Below are positions 6,611 to 14,794 of a stretch of DNA of 64,000 bases, in pieces; the stretch's first letter is position 1, and each line of letters begins with the position of its first letter. Below the pieces are notes generated by a model, which was not told where the DNA came from, searched no databases, and worked only from the letters and a program-made list of their open reading frames with translations. Made by a program: the position numbers and the translations under genes. This DNA is from Streptomyces sp. KL109B. Lineage in GTDB: Bacteria; Actinomycetota; Actinomycetes; Streptomycetales; Streptomycetaceae. The stretch lies in contig NZ_JASERL010000004.1 in the NCBI RefSeq assembly GCF_030766935.1, positions 124,001 to 188,000 of the forward strand, in the 5' to 3' direction.

Positions 6611-9535
6611 CTACGCAGGCACGATGTTCACCAGCTTCGGCGCCCGCACGATGACCTTGCGGATGCCGGCGCCGTCCAGCGCGGCGACGACCTTCTCGTC
6701 GGCCAGGGCGATCTTCTCCAGCTCCTCGTCGGAGATCGACGGGGCGACCTCCAGGCGGGCCTTGACCTTGCCCTTGATCTGGACGACGCAGGTCACGGCC
6801 TCGTCGACCACGTACTCGGGGTCGGCGACCGGGAAGTCCTTGTGGACGACCGAGTCGGTGTGGCCCAGCTTGCGCCACAGCTCCTCGGCGATGTGCGGGG
6901 CCAGCGGCGCGACCAGTAGCACCAGGCGCTCGGCCACGGACCGCGGCAGCGTGCCGCCCTGGTAGGCCTTGACCAGGTGGTTGTTCAGCTCGGTGACCTT
7001 GGCGATGGCGGTGTTGAAGCGCATGCCCTCCAGGTCGCCGCGCACGCCGTCGATCGCCTTGTGCAGCGCGCGCAGCGTCGCCACGTCGATGTCCGCCTCG
7101 GCGACGTCGGCCACGGTGACCTCGCCGGTCGCCTCGTCGACGACGTTGCGCCACAGCCGCTGCAGCAGCCGGAACTGGCCGACCACCGCGCGCGTGTCCC
7201 ACGGCCGGGAGACGTCCAGCGGGCCCATCGCCATCTCGTACAGGCGCAGCGTGTCCGCGCCGTACTCGGCGAAGATCTCGTCCGGAGTGACGGCGTTCTT
7301 CAGGGACTTGCCCATCTTGCCGAGCAGCCGGGAGACCTTCTCGCCCTGGTAGTAGTACGCGCCGCCCTGCTCCTCCACCTCGGCGGCCGGCACGGCGATC
7401 CCACGCGAATCCCGGTAGACGTACGCCTGGATCATGCCCTGGTTGTACAGCTTGTGGAACGGCTCGCAGGACGAGATGTGGCCCAGGTCGAACAGCACCT
7501 TCGACCAGAAGCGCGCGTACAGCAGGTGCAGTACGGCGTGTTCCTGGCCGCCCACGTACAGGTCGACGCCGCCGTGCGGCATGCCCTCGCGCGGGCCCAT
7601 CCAGTACTGCTCGATCTCCGGGTCGACCAGCTGCTCGTCGTTGCGCGGGTCCAGGTAGCGCAGCTCGTACCAGCACGAACCCGCCCAGTTGGGCATGGTG
7701 TTGGTCTCGCGGCGGAACTTCCGCGGGCCCTTGCCGTCGCCCAGGTCCAGGGTGACGTTGACCCACTCCTCGTTGCGTGACAGCGGCGTCTCGGGCTGGG
7801 TGTCGGCGTCGTCCGGGTCGAAGGTGCGGGGGCTGTAGTCCTCGACCTCGGGCAGCTCCAGGGGCAGCATCGACTCGGGCAGCGAGTGGGCGACGCCGTC
7901 CTCGTCGTAGACGATCGGGAAGGGCTCGCCCCAGTAGCGCTGGCGGCTGAACAGCCAGTCGCGCAGCCGGAAGTTGACCGTGCCGGCGCCGATGCCGGTG
8001 CGCTCCAGCCACTCGGTCATCCGCGCCTTGGCGTCGGTGACGCCCAGGCCGTCCAGGTCGACCTCGTCGCCCGCCGAGTTGACCAGCTTCGCCTCGTACG
8101 CGACGAACGCGTCGTCCCACGTCGAGGGGTCGGTGCCGCGGTCGTCGGACGGCTCGACAACGCACCGCATGGGCAGCTCGAAGGCGCGCGCGAAGGCGAA
8201 GTCGCGGGCGTCGTGCGCCGGGACAGCCATGATCGCGCCGGTGCCGTAGCCCATCAGTACGTAGTCGGCGATGAAGACCGGAACCTGCTCGCCGCTGACC
8301 GGGTTGGTGGCGAACGCGCCCGTGAAGACGCCGGTCTTGTCCTTGGCCTCGGCCTGGCGCTCGACGTCGGACTTGGAGGCGGCCTGCTTGCGGTAGGCGG
8401 CGACGGCCTCGGCAGGCGTCGCGTGGCCGCCCGTCCACACGTCGTGGGTGCCCTCGGGCCAGGCGGCCGGGGTGATCTTCTCGACCAGGTCGTGCTCGGG
8501 GGCCAGCACCATGTAGGTGGCGCCGAACAGGGTGTCCTGGCGGGTCGAGAAGACGGTGATCTTCTCCTGGCCTGAGCCATCGGCATCCGGCACGGCGAAG
8601 TCGATGCGCGCGCCCTCGGAGCGGCCGATCCAGTTGCGCTGCTGCAGCTTGATCGCCTCGGGCCAGTCCAGGCCGTCCAGGTCGTCGATCAGGCGGTCCG
8701 CGTAGGCGGTGATGCGCATGTTCCACTGGCGCAGCTTCGCCTTGAAGACGGGGAAGTTGCCGCGCTCGGAGCGGCCGTCGGCGGTGACCTCCTCGTTGGC
8801 CAGCACGGTGCCCAGGCCCGGCGCCCAGTTCACGGGCGCGTCGGAGGCATACGCCAGGCGGTACTCGCCCAGGACCTCGGCGCGCTCGAACTCGCTCAGG
8901 TCGGACCAGGCACGGCCGCCGGGAACGGCGCGCTCACCGGTCTCGAACTGCTTGACCAGGTCGGCGATCGGACGGGCCTTCTTCAGGTCGTCGTCGTACC
9001 AGGAGTTGAAGATCTGCAGGAAGATCCACTGCGTCCACTTGTAGTACTCCGGGTCGATCGTGGCGAACGACCGGCGCTGGTCGTGCCCCAGGCCCAGGCG
9101 GCGCAGCTGGACCTTCATGTTCTCCATGTTGGCCTCGGTCGACGTGCGCGGGTGGGTGCCCGTCTGCACGGCGTACTGCTCGGCGGGCAGGCCGAACGCG
9201 TCGAAGCCCAGGGTGTGCAGCACGTTGTGGCCCGTCATGCGCTGGAAGCGCCCGAAGACGTCCGTGGCGATGTAGCCCAGCGGGTGGCCGACGTGCAGGC
9301 CCGCACCGGAGGGGTACGGGAACATGTCCATGATGAACTTCTTGGGCCGCGCGGCGATCGCCCGGTCCGCCTCGGTGGTCCCGGCCAGGTCACCGGTCGG
9401 GTTCGGCGCCTCGTACGTGCCCTCGGCGTCCCAGAAGTCCTGCCAGCGTGCCTCGATGTCGGCGGCCATGGCCGCCGTGTAGCGGTGCGGCGCGACCGCC
9501 GCCTCGGAAGCGGCGGCGGTGTTCGTCTCGCTCAT
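6611..9535 (-). CDS. leuS: leucine--tRNA ligase
   Basis: 974 residues, a class Ia synthetase that charges tRNA-Leu in the cytoplasm. Visible landmarks are the HVGH signature at residues 81-84, the editing domain in the middle (TRQDTLFGATYMVLAPEHDL; GYGTGAIMAVPAHDARDF) and KMGKSLKN near residue 742, a form of the KMSKS loop with Gly at the third position. The length is typical of the long bacterial type. ATG 9535 begins the usual SETNTAAASE start; the open frame upstream crosses the attenuator and is not expected to be translated. Expression is probably controlled by the leucine leader peptide and terminator between 9600 and 9703. Confidence 0.97.
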   Translation of the reverse strand: MSETNTAAASEAAVAPHRYTAAMAADIEARWQDFWDAEGTYEAPNPTGDLAGTTEADRAIAARPKKFIMDMFPYPSGAGLHVGHPLGYIATDVFGRFQRMTGHNVLHTLGFDAFGLPAEQYAVQTGTHPRTSTEANMENMKVQLRRLGLGHDQRRSFATIDPEYYKWTQWIFLQIFNSWYDDDLKKARPIADLVKQFETGERAVPGGRAWSDLSEFERAEVLGEYRLAYASDAPVNWAPGLGTVLANEEVTADGRSERGNFPVFKAKLRQWNMRITAYADRLIDDLDGLDWPEAIKLQQRNWIGRSEGARIDFAVPDADGSGQEKITVFSTRQDTLFGATYMVLAPEHDLVEKITPAAWPEGTHDVWTGGHATPAEAVAAYRKQAASKSDVERQAEAKDKTGVFTGAFATNPVSGEQVPVFIADYVLMGYGTGAIMAVPAHDARDFAFARAFELPMRCVVEPSDDRGTDPSTWDDAFVAYEAKLVNSAGDEVDLDGLGVTDAKARMTEWLERTGIGAGTVNFRLRDWLFSRQRYWGEPFPIVYDEDGVAHSLPESMLPLELPEVEDYSPRTFDPDDADTQPETPLSRNEEWVNVTLDLGDGKGPRKFRRETNTMPNWAGSCWYELRYLDPRNDEQLVDPEIEQYWMGPREGMPHGGVDLYVGGQEHAVLHLLYARFWSKVLFDLGHISSCEPFHKLYNQGMIQAYVYRDSRGIAVPAAEVEEQGGAYYYQGEKVSRLLGKMGKSLKNAVTPDEIFAEYGADTLRLYEMAMGPLDVSRPWDTRAVVGQFRLLQRLWRNVVDEATGEVTVADVAEADIDVATLRALHKAIDGVRGDLEGMRFNTAIAKVTELNNHLVKAYQGGTLPRSVAERLVLLVAPLAPHIAEELWRKLGHTDSVVHKDFPVADPEYVVDEAVTCVVQIKGKVKARLEVAPSISDEELEKIALADEKVVAALDGAGIRKVIVRAPKLVNIVPA

Positions 9536-9571
9536 GATCCTCAATGCTCCATCGATCGTCTCTGCCAGCGG

Positions 9572-9610
9572 CCAGTGCTTAGGGAAGTCCCAGGAACTCC
9601 AGTGCTTAGG
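9572..9610 (-). repeat. paired 12-bp direct repeats in the leuS leader
   Basis: The 12-mer CCAGTGCTTAGG (plus strand) occurs at 9572-9583 and again at 9599-9610, between the terminator and the leuS start. In the transcript each copy reads CCUAAGCACUGG, and its CUAAGCA part is complementary to UGCUUAG inside the leucine-codon stretch of the leader peptide. Confidence 0.7.
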
Positions 9611-9615
9611 AAATG

Positions 9616-9639
9616 AAAAAACCCCTCGCACAGGAGGGG
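9616..9639 (-). terminator. leuS: attenuator terminator of leuS
   Basis: In the leuS transcript direction the sequence reads CCCCUC-CUGUGC-GAGGGG followed by six T, a classical intrinsic terminator placed between the leader peptide and leuS. Such a T run is unusual in this GC-rich genome, which supports function. Its 5' arm lies next to the leader hairpin at 9643-9673. Confidence 0.85.
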
Positions 9640-9642
9640 GCG

Positions 9643-9673
9643 CCGCGCTGAGGTGATTCCTTGATCAGCGCGG
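9643..9673 (-). promoter_or_regulatory. leader hairpin overlapping the leader-peptide stop codon
   Basis: A perfect 9-bp inverted repeat (CCGCGCTGA at 9643-9651 and TCAGCGCGG at 9665-9673) has one arm over the last codons and stop of the leader peptide. A ribosome stalled on the leucine codons or one at the stop codon would leave this hairpin in different states, as expected of attenuation. Confidence 0.7.
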
Positions 9674-9703
9674 CTTGCTAAGCAGAAGGCGTACGGCACG
9701 CAT
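9665..9703 (-). CDS. leucine-rich leader peptide of leuS (attenuator)
   Basis: A 12-codon frame, MRAVRLLLSKPR, starts at ATG 9703 and stops at 9665. It carries three consecutive leucine codons (CTT CTG CTT), two of them the rare CTT in this GC-rich genome. A clear ribosome site is lacking, but TACCCT ends about eight bases before the ATG and could be a -10 box for a leaderless transcript. With the hairpin at 9643-9673 and terminator at 9616-9639 this forms a ribosome-mediated attenuator that senses charged tRNA-Leu. The function is inferred from layout. Confidence 0.8.
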   Translation of the reverse strand: MRAVRLLLSKPR

Positions 9704-9925
9704 GGCGTCAGGGTACCGCAGCGCTCGCACGACCCGCGACGAGGTTCCGCACACCCCGCTCCACCCCACGGGTTACTCGGCGTACCGCCCCCTATAGGGA
9801 CAACGCGAAGTCCGGGCAGCCACTAGATAACGGCGAGATAACTCAAACCTCGTACTGCCCGGTATGCGGCGACCTAGAGTGCGGCCCTGTGGGACCACCG
9901 TGCCGAGCCATTCGGAGTCGCCCCC

Positions 9926-11242
9926 ATGAACCCTCGCACCCCTCACACCCCTCGCACCCCTCGCACCCCTCACACCCCTCACACCCCTCACACTCTGAAC
10001 TCCCTTCGTACGCCGACGAGTTCACGCACTCCCGGCACCGGCCGCCGGACGAGAACCGGGCTGCTCGTCGCGGGAGTCGTCCTCCTGTTACCCGTGCTCG
10101 TGGCCACCGGGAGCGACGCTGTGCGGGCGCTGCTCGACTTCGGCGCGGGCGTGCTCTGCCTGGTCTCCCTGACCTCGTCCGTCGTGTGGGGTCTTGTCGC
10201 CTCCGACCGGGTCTTCCTCACCTCGCGGCAGCGGCTGCTTTCGCAGGCCGTGCACCGGATCACCGCGGTGTCCTCGCTGGTCTTCCTGCTGCTGCACATC
10301 AGCGTGAAGCTGGCGCTCTCGCACGTGACGCTGCTCGGCGCGCTGATCCCGTTCTCGCTGGGCTTCGACGGCGGCGCGGGCCTGATCGGCCTGGGCGTGA
10401 CCGCCGGACTCCTCATGATCACGACGGCCGTCACGGGCGCGCTGCGCAGCTCCATGGCCTCCCCCGCCCGGCTCGCCGCCCGCTGGCGCGCGACCCACAT
10501 GCTCGCCTACCCGGCCTGGTGCTTCGCCCTCATGCACGGCCTGTACGCGGGCCGTCCCGCGAAGGCGTACGTGATCGTCCTGTACTGCCTCGCCCTGGTC
10601 GCGGTCGCCGGCGCGGTGGCCCTGCGGGCGGCGCCGCAGGCCGTGCGGCGCAAGGTCGCGATCCGGATCCTGGAGTTCCTCGACGCCGGTCCGCGCGCCA
10701 CCGGCACCAGGCGGGCCGGGGCGCAGCCCCCACAGCCGCCGCAGCCCCGCGCGGAGCCCGCACAGCCCCCGTCGTACATCCCGCAGACAGCCCCGCAGGC
10801 CGCCGCCGCGCCGACGCCCTCCCCGCCCCCGCCGCCCGACATCGGCTTCGCCGCCGCCTACCGCGCCGTGTCGGCGCTCCCCCGCTCGGAGCTGCCCACG
10901 CAGTCGGTGCCGTACGCGCAGCAGTACGCGCCGCAGTACGCCGAACCCGCGCCGCCCACGGCGTCCGAGCGCTGGCCCGCCCCCTCCCCGCCGCCTCCGG
11001 CCCAGGCCCCGCCCTCCATGTACGACCCGGCGTACGACACGCCCTACGGAGGCGTCCCCGGCTACCCCACCGCTCACGGGAACGCATACGGGGACGACGT
11101 GAACAGTGGCGCCTACGAAGACGTCTATAAGGAAGCGGACGCCTACAAGGAAGCGGCCGATTCCACCGAACCGCTCCCCGGCCCCTTCCAAGCACCCGCT
11201 TCCGGCGAGCCCTGGACCACGCCCTACGGAGGCCCGCAGTGA
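9926..11242 (+). CDS. cytochrome-b/ferric-reductase-like membrane protein
   Basis: 438 residues. The N-terminus is a simple repeat of Pro-Arg/His-Thr (7 units of 9 bp). About six transmembrane helices follow between residues 44 and 250. Histidines suited to haem b ligation are seen in QAVHRITAVSS, LLLHISVKLALSH and RATHMLAYPAWCFALMHGLY, the spacing of the ferric reductase/cytochrome b561-like superfamily. The C-terminal 190 residues are a Pro/Ala/Tyr-rich disordered tail. The stop overlaps the start of the NuoF-like gene by 4 bp, so the two are coupled and the latter is the likely electron donor. Codon 55 (10088-10090) is TTA, the rare bldA codon. GGAG lies 8 bp before the ATG. Confidence 0.75.
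   Translation: MNPRTPHTPRTPRTPHTPHTPHTLNSLRTPTSSRTPGTGRRTRTGLLVAGVVLLLPVLVATGSDAVRALLDFGAGVLCLVSLTSSVVWGLVASDRVFLTSRQRLLSQAVHRITAVSSLVFLLLHISVKLALSHVTLLGALIPFSLGFDGGAGLIGLGVTAGLLMITTAVTGALRSSMASPARLAARWRATHMLAYPAWCFALMHGLYAGRPAKAYVIVLYCLALVAVAGAVALRAAPQAVRRKVAIRILEFLDAGPRATGTRRAGAQPPQPPQPRAEPAQPPSYIPQTAPQAAAAPTPSPPPPPDIGFAAAYRAVSALPRSELPTQSVPYAQQYAPQYAEPAPPTASERWPAPSPPPPAQAPPSMYDPAYDTPYGGVPGYPTAHGNAYGDDVNSGAYEDVYKEADAYKEAADSTEPLPGPFQAPASGEPWTTPYGGPQ
9932..9994 (+). repeat. 9-bp tandem repeat at the 5' end of the cytochrome gene
   Basis: Seven copies of CCTCRCACC/T encode Pro-(Arg/His)-Thr repeats immediately after the start codon. Copy-number change would keep the reading frame. Confidence 0.9.
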
Positions 11243-12816
11243 ACACGGCACTGCCCGACGTCCCGGAGGTCCGGGTCGTCGGTCTTCCCCAGCTCACTTC
11301 GGGGTTCGACCTCGTGGAGCGGCTCGACCTCGACATGCACCTGAAGGTGCACGGCCCGCTGGAACCCATGGCGGGCGAGCCGCTCGCCCAGCTCGCCCAG
11401 GCGATATCCCTGCGCGGCCGGGGCGGCGCCGGCTTCCCCTTCGCCGAGAAGCTGCGCGCGGTCGCGGAGTCGGCGATCCGGCGCGGCGTGCGCCCGGTCG
11501 TCGTCGTCAACGGCAGCGAGGACGAGCCCGCCTGCCGCAAGGACACCGTCCTGATCAACCGGGCCCCGCACCTGATCCTGGACGGCGCCCTGCTCGTCGC
11601 GGAGGCCATCGGCGCGCGCACCCTGGTCGTCGGCGTGACCCGCGACAGCACCGAGGCGTCGATGCAGGCGGCACTCGCCGAGCGCGGCCTGTCGAACCGC
11701 CGCAACTCGCCGCTACGCGCGCGCGTGCAGCGCAATCCGGTGCGCATGGTCACCGGGGAGTCCTCGGCCCTGATCCGCTCGGCGGACGGCGGCCCGCCGA
11801 TGCCGCCGGGCCGCAAGGTGCGCGCCTCCGACGCCGGGGTGGGCGGCGCCCCCACGCTCCTGTCGAACGCGGAGACCTTCGCCCAACTCGCCGTCGCCGC
11901 CCGCACGGGGGCCGAGCGCTACTGCCGCACGGGCCTGCACGACGAGCCCGGCACGGTCCTGCTGACGCTCTCCGGAGCGGTCTCCCGGCCGATGGTCCTG
12001 GAGGTGCCGTCCGGCGTCCCGCTGCGCTACGTACTCCAGCTCGCGGGCGCGCCCCCACTCCCCCAGGGCGTCCTCACCGGCGGCTACCACGGCAAGTGGC
12101 TGGACGGGGTCGGGGCGCAGGACGCCATCGTCTCCCGCGCCTCCTTGGAGGCCTCGGGCGGCGCTCTCGGCGCCGGCGCGATCCTGCCGATCGGCCCGGA
12201 CACCTGCCCGCTGGGCGAGGCCCTGAAGGTGGCGCAGTGGCTGGCCTCGGAGAGCGCGGGCCAGTGCGGGCCCTGCTACTTGGGTCTGCCCGCGGCGGCG
12301 CGCGGCCTGGAGGACGTACTGAACGGCGGCGGGCCGACCGCCCTGGAGGCGCTGCGCGAGGTCACGCGCGCGGTGAAGCGGCGCGGGGCGTGCAAGCACC
12401 CGGACGGTTCGGCGGCGTTCATCGAGTCGACGATCTCGGCGTTCACCGACGACCTCGCCGCGCACGTCCTGGGCGCCGGCTGCGGCCGCCCGGTGCTCGG
12501 GGTGCTGCCGCTGCACGCGCAGGCCCCGGCGAGCGCGCCGTCCAGCGGGAAGCGGCTCGCCGTCGACTGGACGCTGTGCCGGGGACACGGCCTGTGCGCG
12601 GACATCGTCCCCGAGCTGCTGCAGCTGGGCCCGGACGGTTTCCCGACGGTCGCGGAGGCGGCGGTGCCGGCCTACTCGGAGGCGAACGCGGTACGGGCCG
12701 TGCGCCGCTGCCCCGCGCTGGCGCTGCGCATCGAGGAGGACTCCTCGGCGGAGCGGCAGGACCGCAGGCCGCCGCGCCCGGCGCTCCCGCCCGGCCGCAG
12801 CAGGGCCCGACGCTAA
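11239..12816 (+). CDS. NuoF-like NADH-binding flavoprotein with C-terminal ferredoxin domain
   Basis: 525 residues. The N-terminal half is the NADH/FMN Rossmann-like domain of complex I 51-kDa subunits (ISLRGRGGAGFPFAEKL near residue 60; VVVNGSEDEPACRKDTVLINR). An SLBB-like segment and an iron-sulphur helical domain follow (ESAGQCGPCYLG and GACKHPDGSAAF). The usual SCGxCxPC ligand set of NuoF is changed: the first cysteine is Ala, so only three of four cluster ligands are visible. A ferredoxin domain is fused at the C-terminus with CRGHGLC (CxxHxxC) and a later RCPAL. No other complex I subunits are nearby, so it is not respiratory NuoF. The likely role is NADH-driven electron delivery to the overlapping upstream membrane cytochrome. 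Confidence 0.85.
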   Translation: MNTALPDVPEVRVVGLPQLTSGFDLVERLDLDMHLKVHGPLEPMAGEPLAQLAQAISLRGRGGAGFPFAEKLRAVAESAIRRGVRPVVVVNGSEDEPACRKDTVLINRAPHLILDGALLVAEAIGARTLVVGVTRDSTEASMQAALAERGLSNRRNSPLRARVQRNPVRMVTGESSALIRSADGGPPMPPGRKVRASDAGVGGAPTLLSNAETFAQLAVAARTGAERYCRTGLHDEPGTVLLTLSGAVSRPMVLEVPSGVPLRYVLQLAGAPPLPQGVLTGGYHGKWLDGVGAQDAIVSRASLEASGGALGAGAILPIGPDTCPLGEALKVAQWLASESAGQCGPCYLGLPAAARGLEDVLNGGGPTALEALREVTRAVKRRGACKHPDGSAAFIESTISAFTDDLAAHVLGAGCGRPVLGVLPLHAQAPASAPSSGKRLAVDWTLCRGHGLCADIVPELLQLGPDGFPTVAEAAVPAYSEANAVRAVRRCPALALRIEEDSSAERQDRRPPRPALPPGRSRARR

Positions 12817-12840
12817 TGGAGACAGCCGACGGAGACATAC

Positions 12841-12875
12841 GAAAGCGGGCCACCCGATCCGGGTGGCCCGCTTTC
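12841..12875. terminator. bidirectional terminator
   Basis: A perfect 16-bp stem (12841-12856 with 12860-12875) with a 3-base loop, flanked by A and T on the two sides, lies between the NuoF-like gene (plus) and the tRNA gene (minus) and can serve both. Confidence 0.85.
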
Positions 12876-12884
12876 AACTTCCTG

Positions 12885-12957
<73 letters not shown>

Positions 12958-13106
12958 TTGCTTTGGTCCCCCGGGGGTTTCCCTGTCGGTCTCCCCGGCG
13001 GCGACGCCAACATTACACGGTCACCGGGGTGCATCACCAAATCGTTTCCCTTCCGCCCCCTTCTGTACGGAAAAGTCGCTACTTGCGGGCAGTATCGTGC
13101 CCTCAC

Positions 13107-14303
13107 GTGACTGTGCTCGCCCTGCCCCGCACCCGCCACGCCCCTGTCGCTCTCGGCGCCTGTCTGTTCTCGTTCGCGGCCTTCGTGATCGCCCAGCGCG
13201 CGGCCGAGGTCTCGATGATCGACCTGATGGTCTACCGGGCGGAGGGCTGGACGGTCCGCACCGGTGGCGACCTCTACGCACTACGCGCGACCTACGCCGA
13301 CCTGCCCACCACCTACCCGCCGTTCGCCGCGCTGCTGTTCCTGCCGCTGACGTTCCTGGACGTGGTGACCATGAAGGTCGCCGCGACCGCCCTGAACCTC
13401 GCCCTCCTCGTCGCGCTGACGCACCTCTCCATGCGCCTCGTGCGCCGCCACGCGCGCGTGGAGCACGCGTTGTGGGTGGCGGCCGGCGCCGTGTGGTGCG
13501 AGCCGGTGTGGACGACGCTGCGCTACGGGCAGGTCAATCTGCTGCTCGCCGTGCTCGTCCTGTGGGACCTGACACGACGGCCCGGACACCGCTGGGCGGG
13601 CATGGGCATCGGTGTCGCGGCGGCGATCAAGCTGACGCCCGCGCTGTTCGCCGTGTTCCTGCTGTGCACGGGGCTCGCGCTGCTTGCGCGGGGCGGGGCC
13701 TGGCGGCCGTGGGTGCGCGGGGCGTGCGTGGCGGCGGGCTCGTTCGTGTGCGTGACCGTGCTGACGGCCCTCGTCCTGCCGCGCGACTCCCGGCACTTCT
13801 GGACGCGGACGGTCTTCGAGTCGGACCGCCCCGGCCACGCGGAGGAGACCGGCAACCAGTCGCTGCGCGGCGTCCTGGCCCGCCTCCTGCACACCGGCGA
13901 CCCGGGGGCGTGGTGGACCGGGGCCGTCGCCGTGACGGCCGTCGTCGGGCTCGCGGTCGCGGTCGCGGCGGCGCTGCGCGGGCGGCGGGCCCAGGCGGCG
14001 GTGGCGTGCGCGACGACGGCGCTCCTGGTCAGCCCGGTCTCGTGGTCGCACCACTGGGTGTGGTGCGTGCCGCTGGTGCTGCTCGTGTGGGAATCGGGCC
14101 GCCAGAAGGCCGCGGCCGTCGTGGCCTTCGTGTTCTGTACGTACGCGCTGTGGTGGGTGCCGCACACCGACGGGCGGCCGGAACTCCACCAGAACGTAGG
14201 AGAGATGGCGCTTTCGGCGCTCTACGTAGGAGTGGCCTGCGCCTTCTTGGCGTATTCGACGTATGCGGCGATCAGGCTGTGGCGAAGGAGTAGAACCGCT
14301 TGA
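13107..14303 (+). CDS. GT87-type polyprenyl-phosphomannose-dependent mannosyltransferase-like membrane protein
   Basis: 398 residues from GTG 13107. Eight to ten transmembrane helices are seen. An early loop RAEGWTVRTGGDLYALRATYADLPTTYPPFAALLF carries the acidic residues and TYPP motif of the DUF2029/GT87 family, whose actinobacterial members move mannose from a polyprenyl carrier to glycolipids or glycans on the outer face. The acceptor here is unknown. There is no good ribosome site; TATCGT ends 8 bases before GTG, so a leaderless message is possible. The open frame continues upstream to 12963 but would overlap the tRNA promoter region. The 3' end overlaps the convergent zinc-ribbon gene by 32 bp. 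Confidence 0.8.
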   Translation: MTVLALPRTRHAPVALGACLFSFAAFVIAQRAAEVSMIDLMVYRAEGWTVRTGGDLYALRATYADLPTTYPPFAALLFLPLTFLDVVTMKVAATALNLALLVALTHLSMRLVRRHARVEHALWVAAGAVWCEPVWTTLRYGQVNLLLAVLVLWDLTRRPGHRWAGMGIGVAAAIKLTPALFAVFLLCTGLALLARGGAWRPWVRGACVAAGSFVCVTVLTALVLPRDSRHFWTRTVFESDRPGHAEETGNQSLRGVLARLLHTGDPGAWWTGAVAVTAVVGLAVAVAAALRGRRAQAAVACATTALLVSPVSWSHHWVWCVPLVLLVWESGRQKAAAVVAFVFCTYALWWVPHTDGRPELHQNVGEMALSALYVGVACAFLAYSTYAAIRLWRRSRTA

Positions 14304-14505
14304 GTGTGCAGTGCTCGTCCAGGAGGCGGCCGTAGATCGGCTCGCCCTCCAGTTCCCGATACGTCTCGATCGGGTCGCCCTTTATGATCAGCGCCCGCGC
14401 GCATTCCTCGCACCAGTACTGGTAGTCGGGGTTCAGCGGCTCCATGTCGCGCACGATGGGCGTACCGCTGCCGCACCAGTCGCACTTCCTCCTGTGTGCA
14501 CCCAT
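14272..14505 (-). CDS. small zinc-ribbon protein
   Basis: 77 residues. CDWCGSG near the start and WCEECARAL about 24 residues later form two C-x2-C pairs, a likely zinc ribbon. The rest, RELEGEPIYGRLLDEHCTLKRFYS, is charged. No function is known to me. It lies 9 bp downstream of a second zinc-ribbon gene and overlaps the 3' end of the convergent glycosyltransferase by 32 bp. Confidence 0.75.
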   Translation of the reverse strand: MGAHRRKCDWCGSGTPIVRDMEPLNPDYQYWCEECARALIIKGDPIETYRELEGEPIYGRLLDEHCTLKRFYSFATA

Positions 14506-14514
14506 GTGTTCCGC

Positions 14515-14709
14515 TCAGCTCCAGCTGTGGCCGCAGGCCGTGCACACGTACGAGATCCCGCCGTTGTCGCCCAGCATCTGGGCGACGTGGGAGGAGCCGC
14601 AGGACGGACAGTTGAGAAGCGGGGAGGTTTCCGGGCTCGCGACGGGCCTGGCGGGTGTCACCGCCACGTCGAGGAAGCGGTCGGCCTCCTCGTTGATGCT
14701 CGCGGGCAT
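14515..14709 (-). CDS. small zinc-ribbon protein
   Basis: 64 residues from ATG 14709, chosen because GGGAGGGAG lies 5-13 bases upstream; a longer frame to 14778 is less likely. The C-terminal half has CPSCGSSHVAQML then YVCTACGHSW, two C-x2-C pairs about 20 residues apart, a TFIIS-like ribbon fold. The end WS* is typical of such small ribbons. It is followed on the same strand by the other zinc-ribbon gene, suggesting a two-gene unit. Function unknown. Confidence 0.72.
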   Translation of the reverse strand: MPASINEEADRFLDVAVTPARPVASPETSPLLNCPSCGSSHVAQMLGDNGGISYVCTACGHSWS

Positions 14710-14794
14710 CGCGCTCCCTCCCGTCGGGCTGTCTTCGCCGGGCCGACACTCCCCCGCCCGGCCGTCCGATTCTGCCACGGCTGGAGCGTTCCGG

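Noticed and set aside
9536..9631. N-terminal extension of LeuS beginning MRGVFSFPKHW
   Set aside because: It would start within the attenuator terminator and be translated through the two direct repeats; the ATG at 9535 fits the family start.
9536..9720. T-box riboswitch upstream of leuS
   Set aside because: The AGGGTGGNACCGCG T-box is absent in the leuS direction; a similar GGTACCGC string is on the other strand and outside the expected place.
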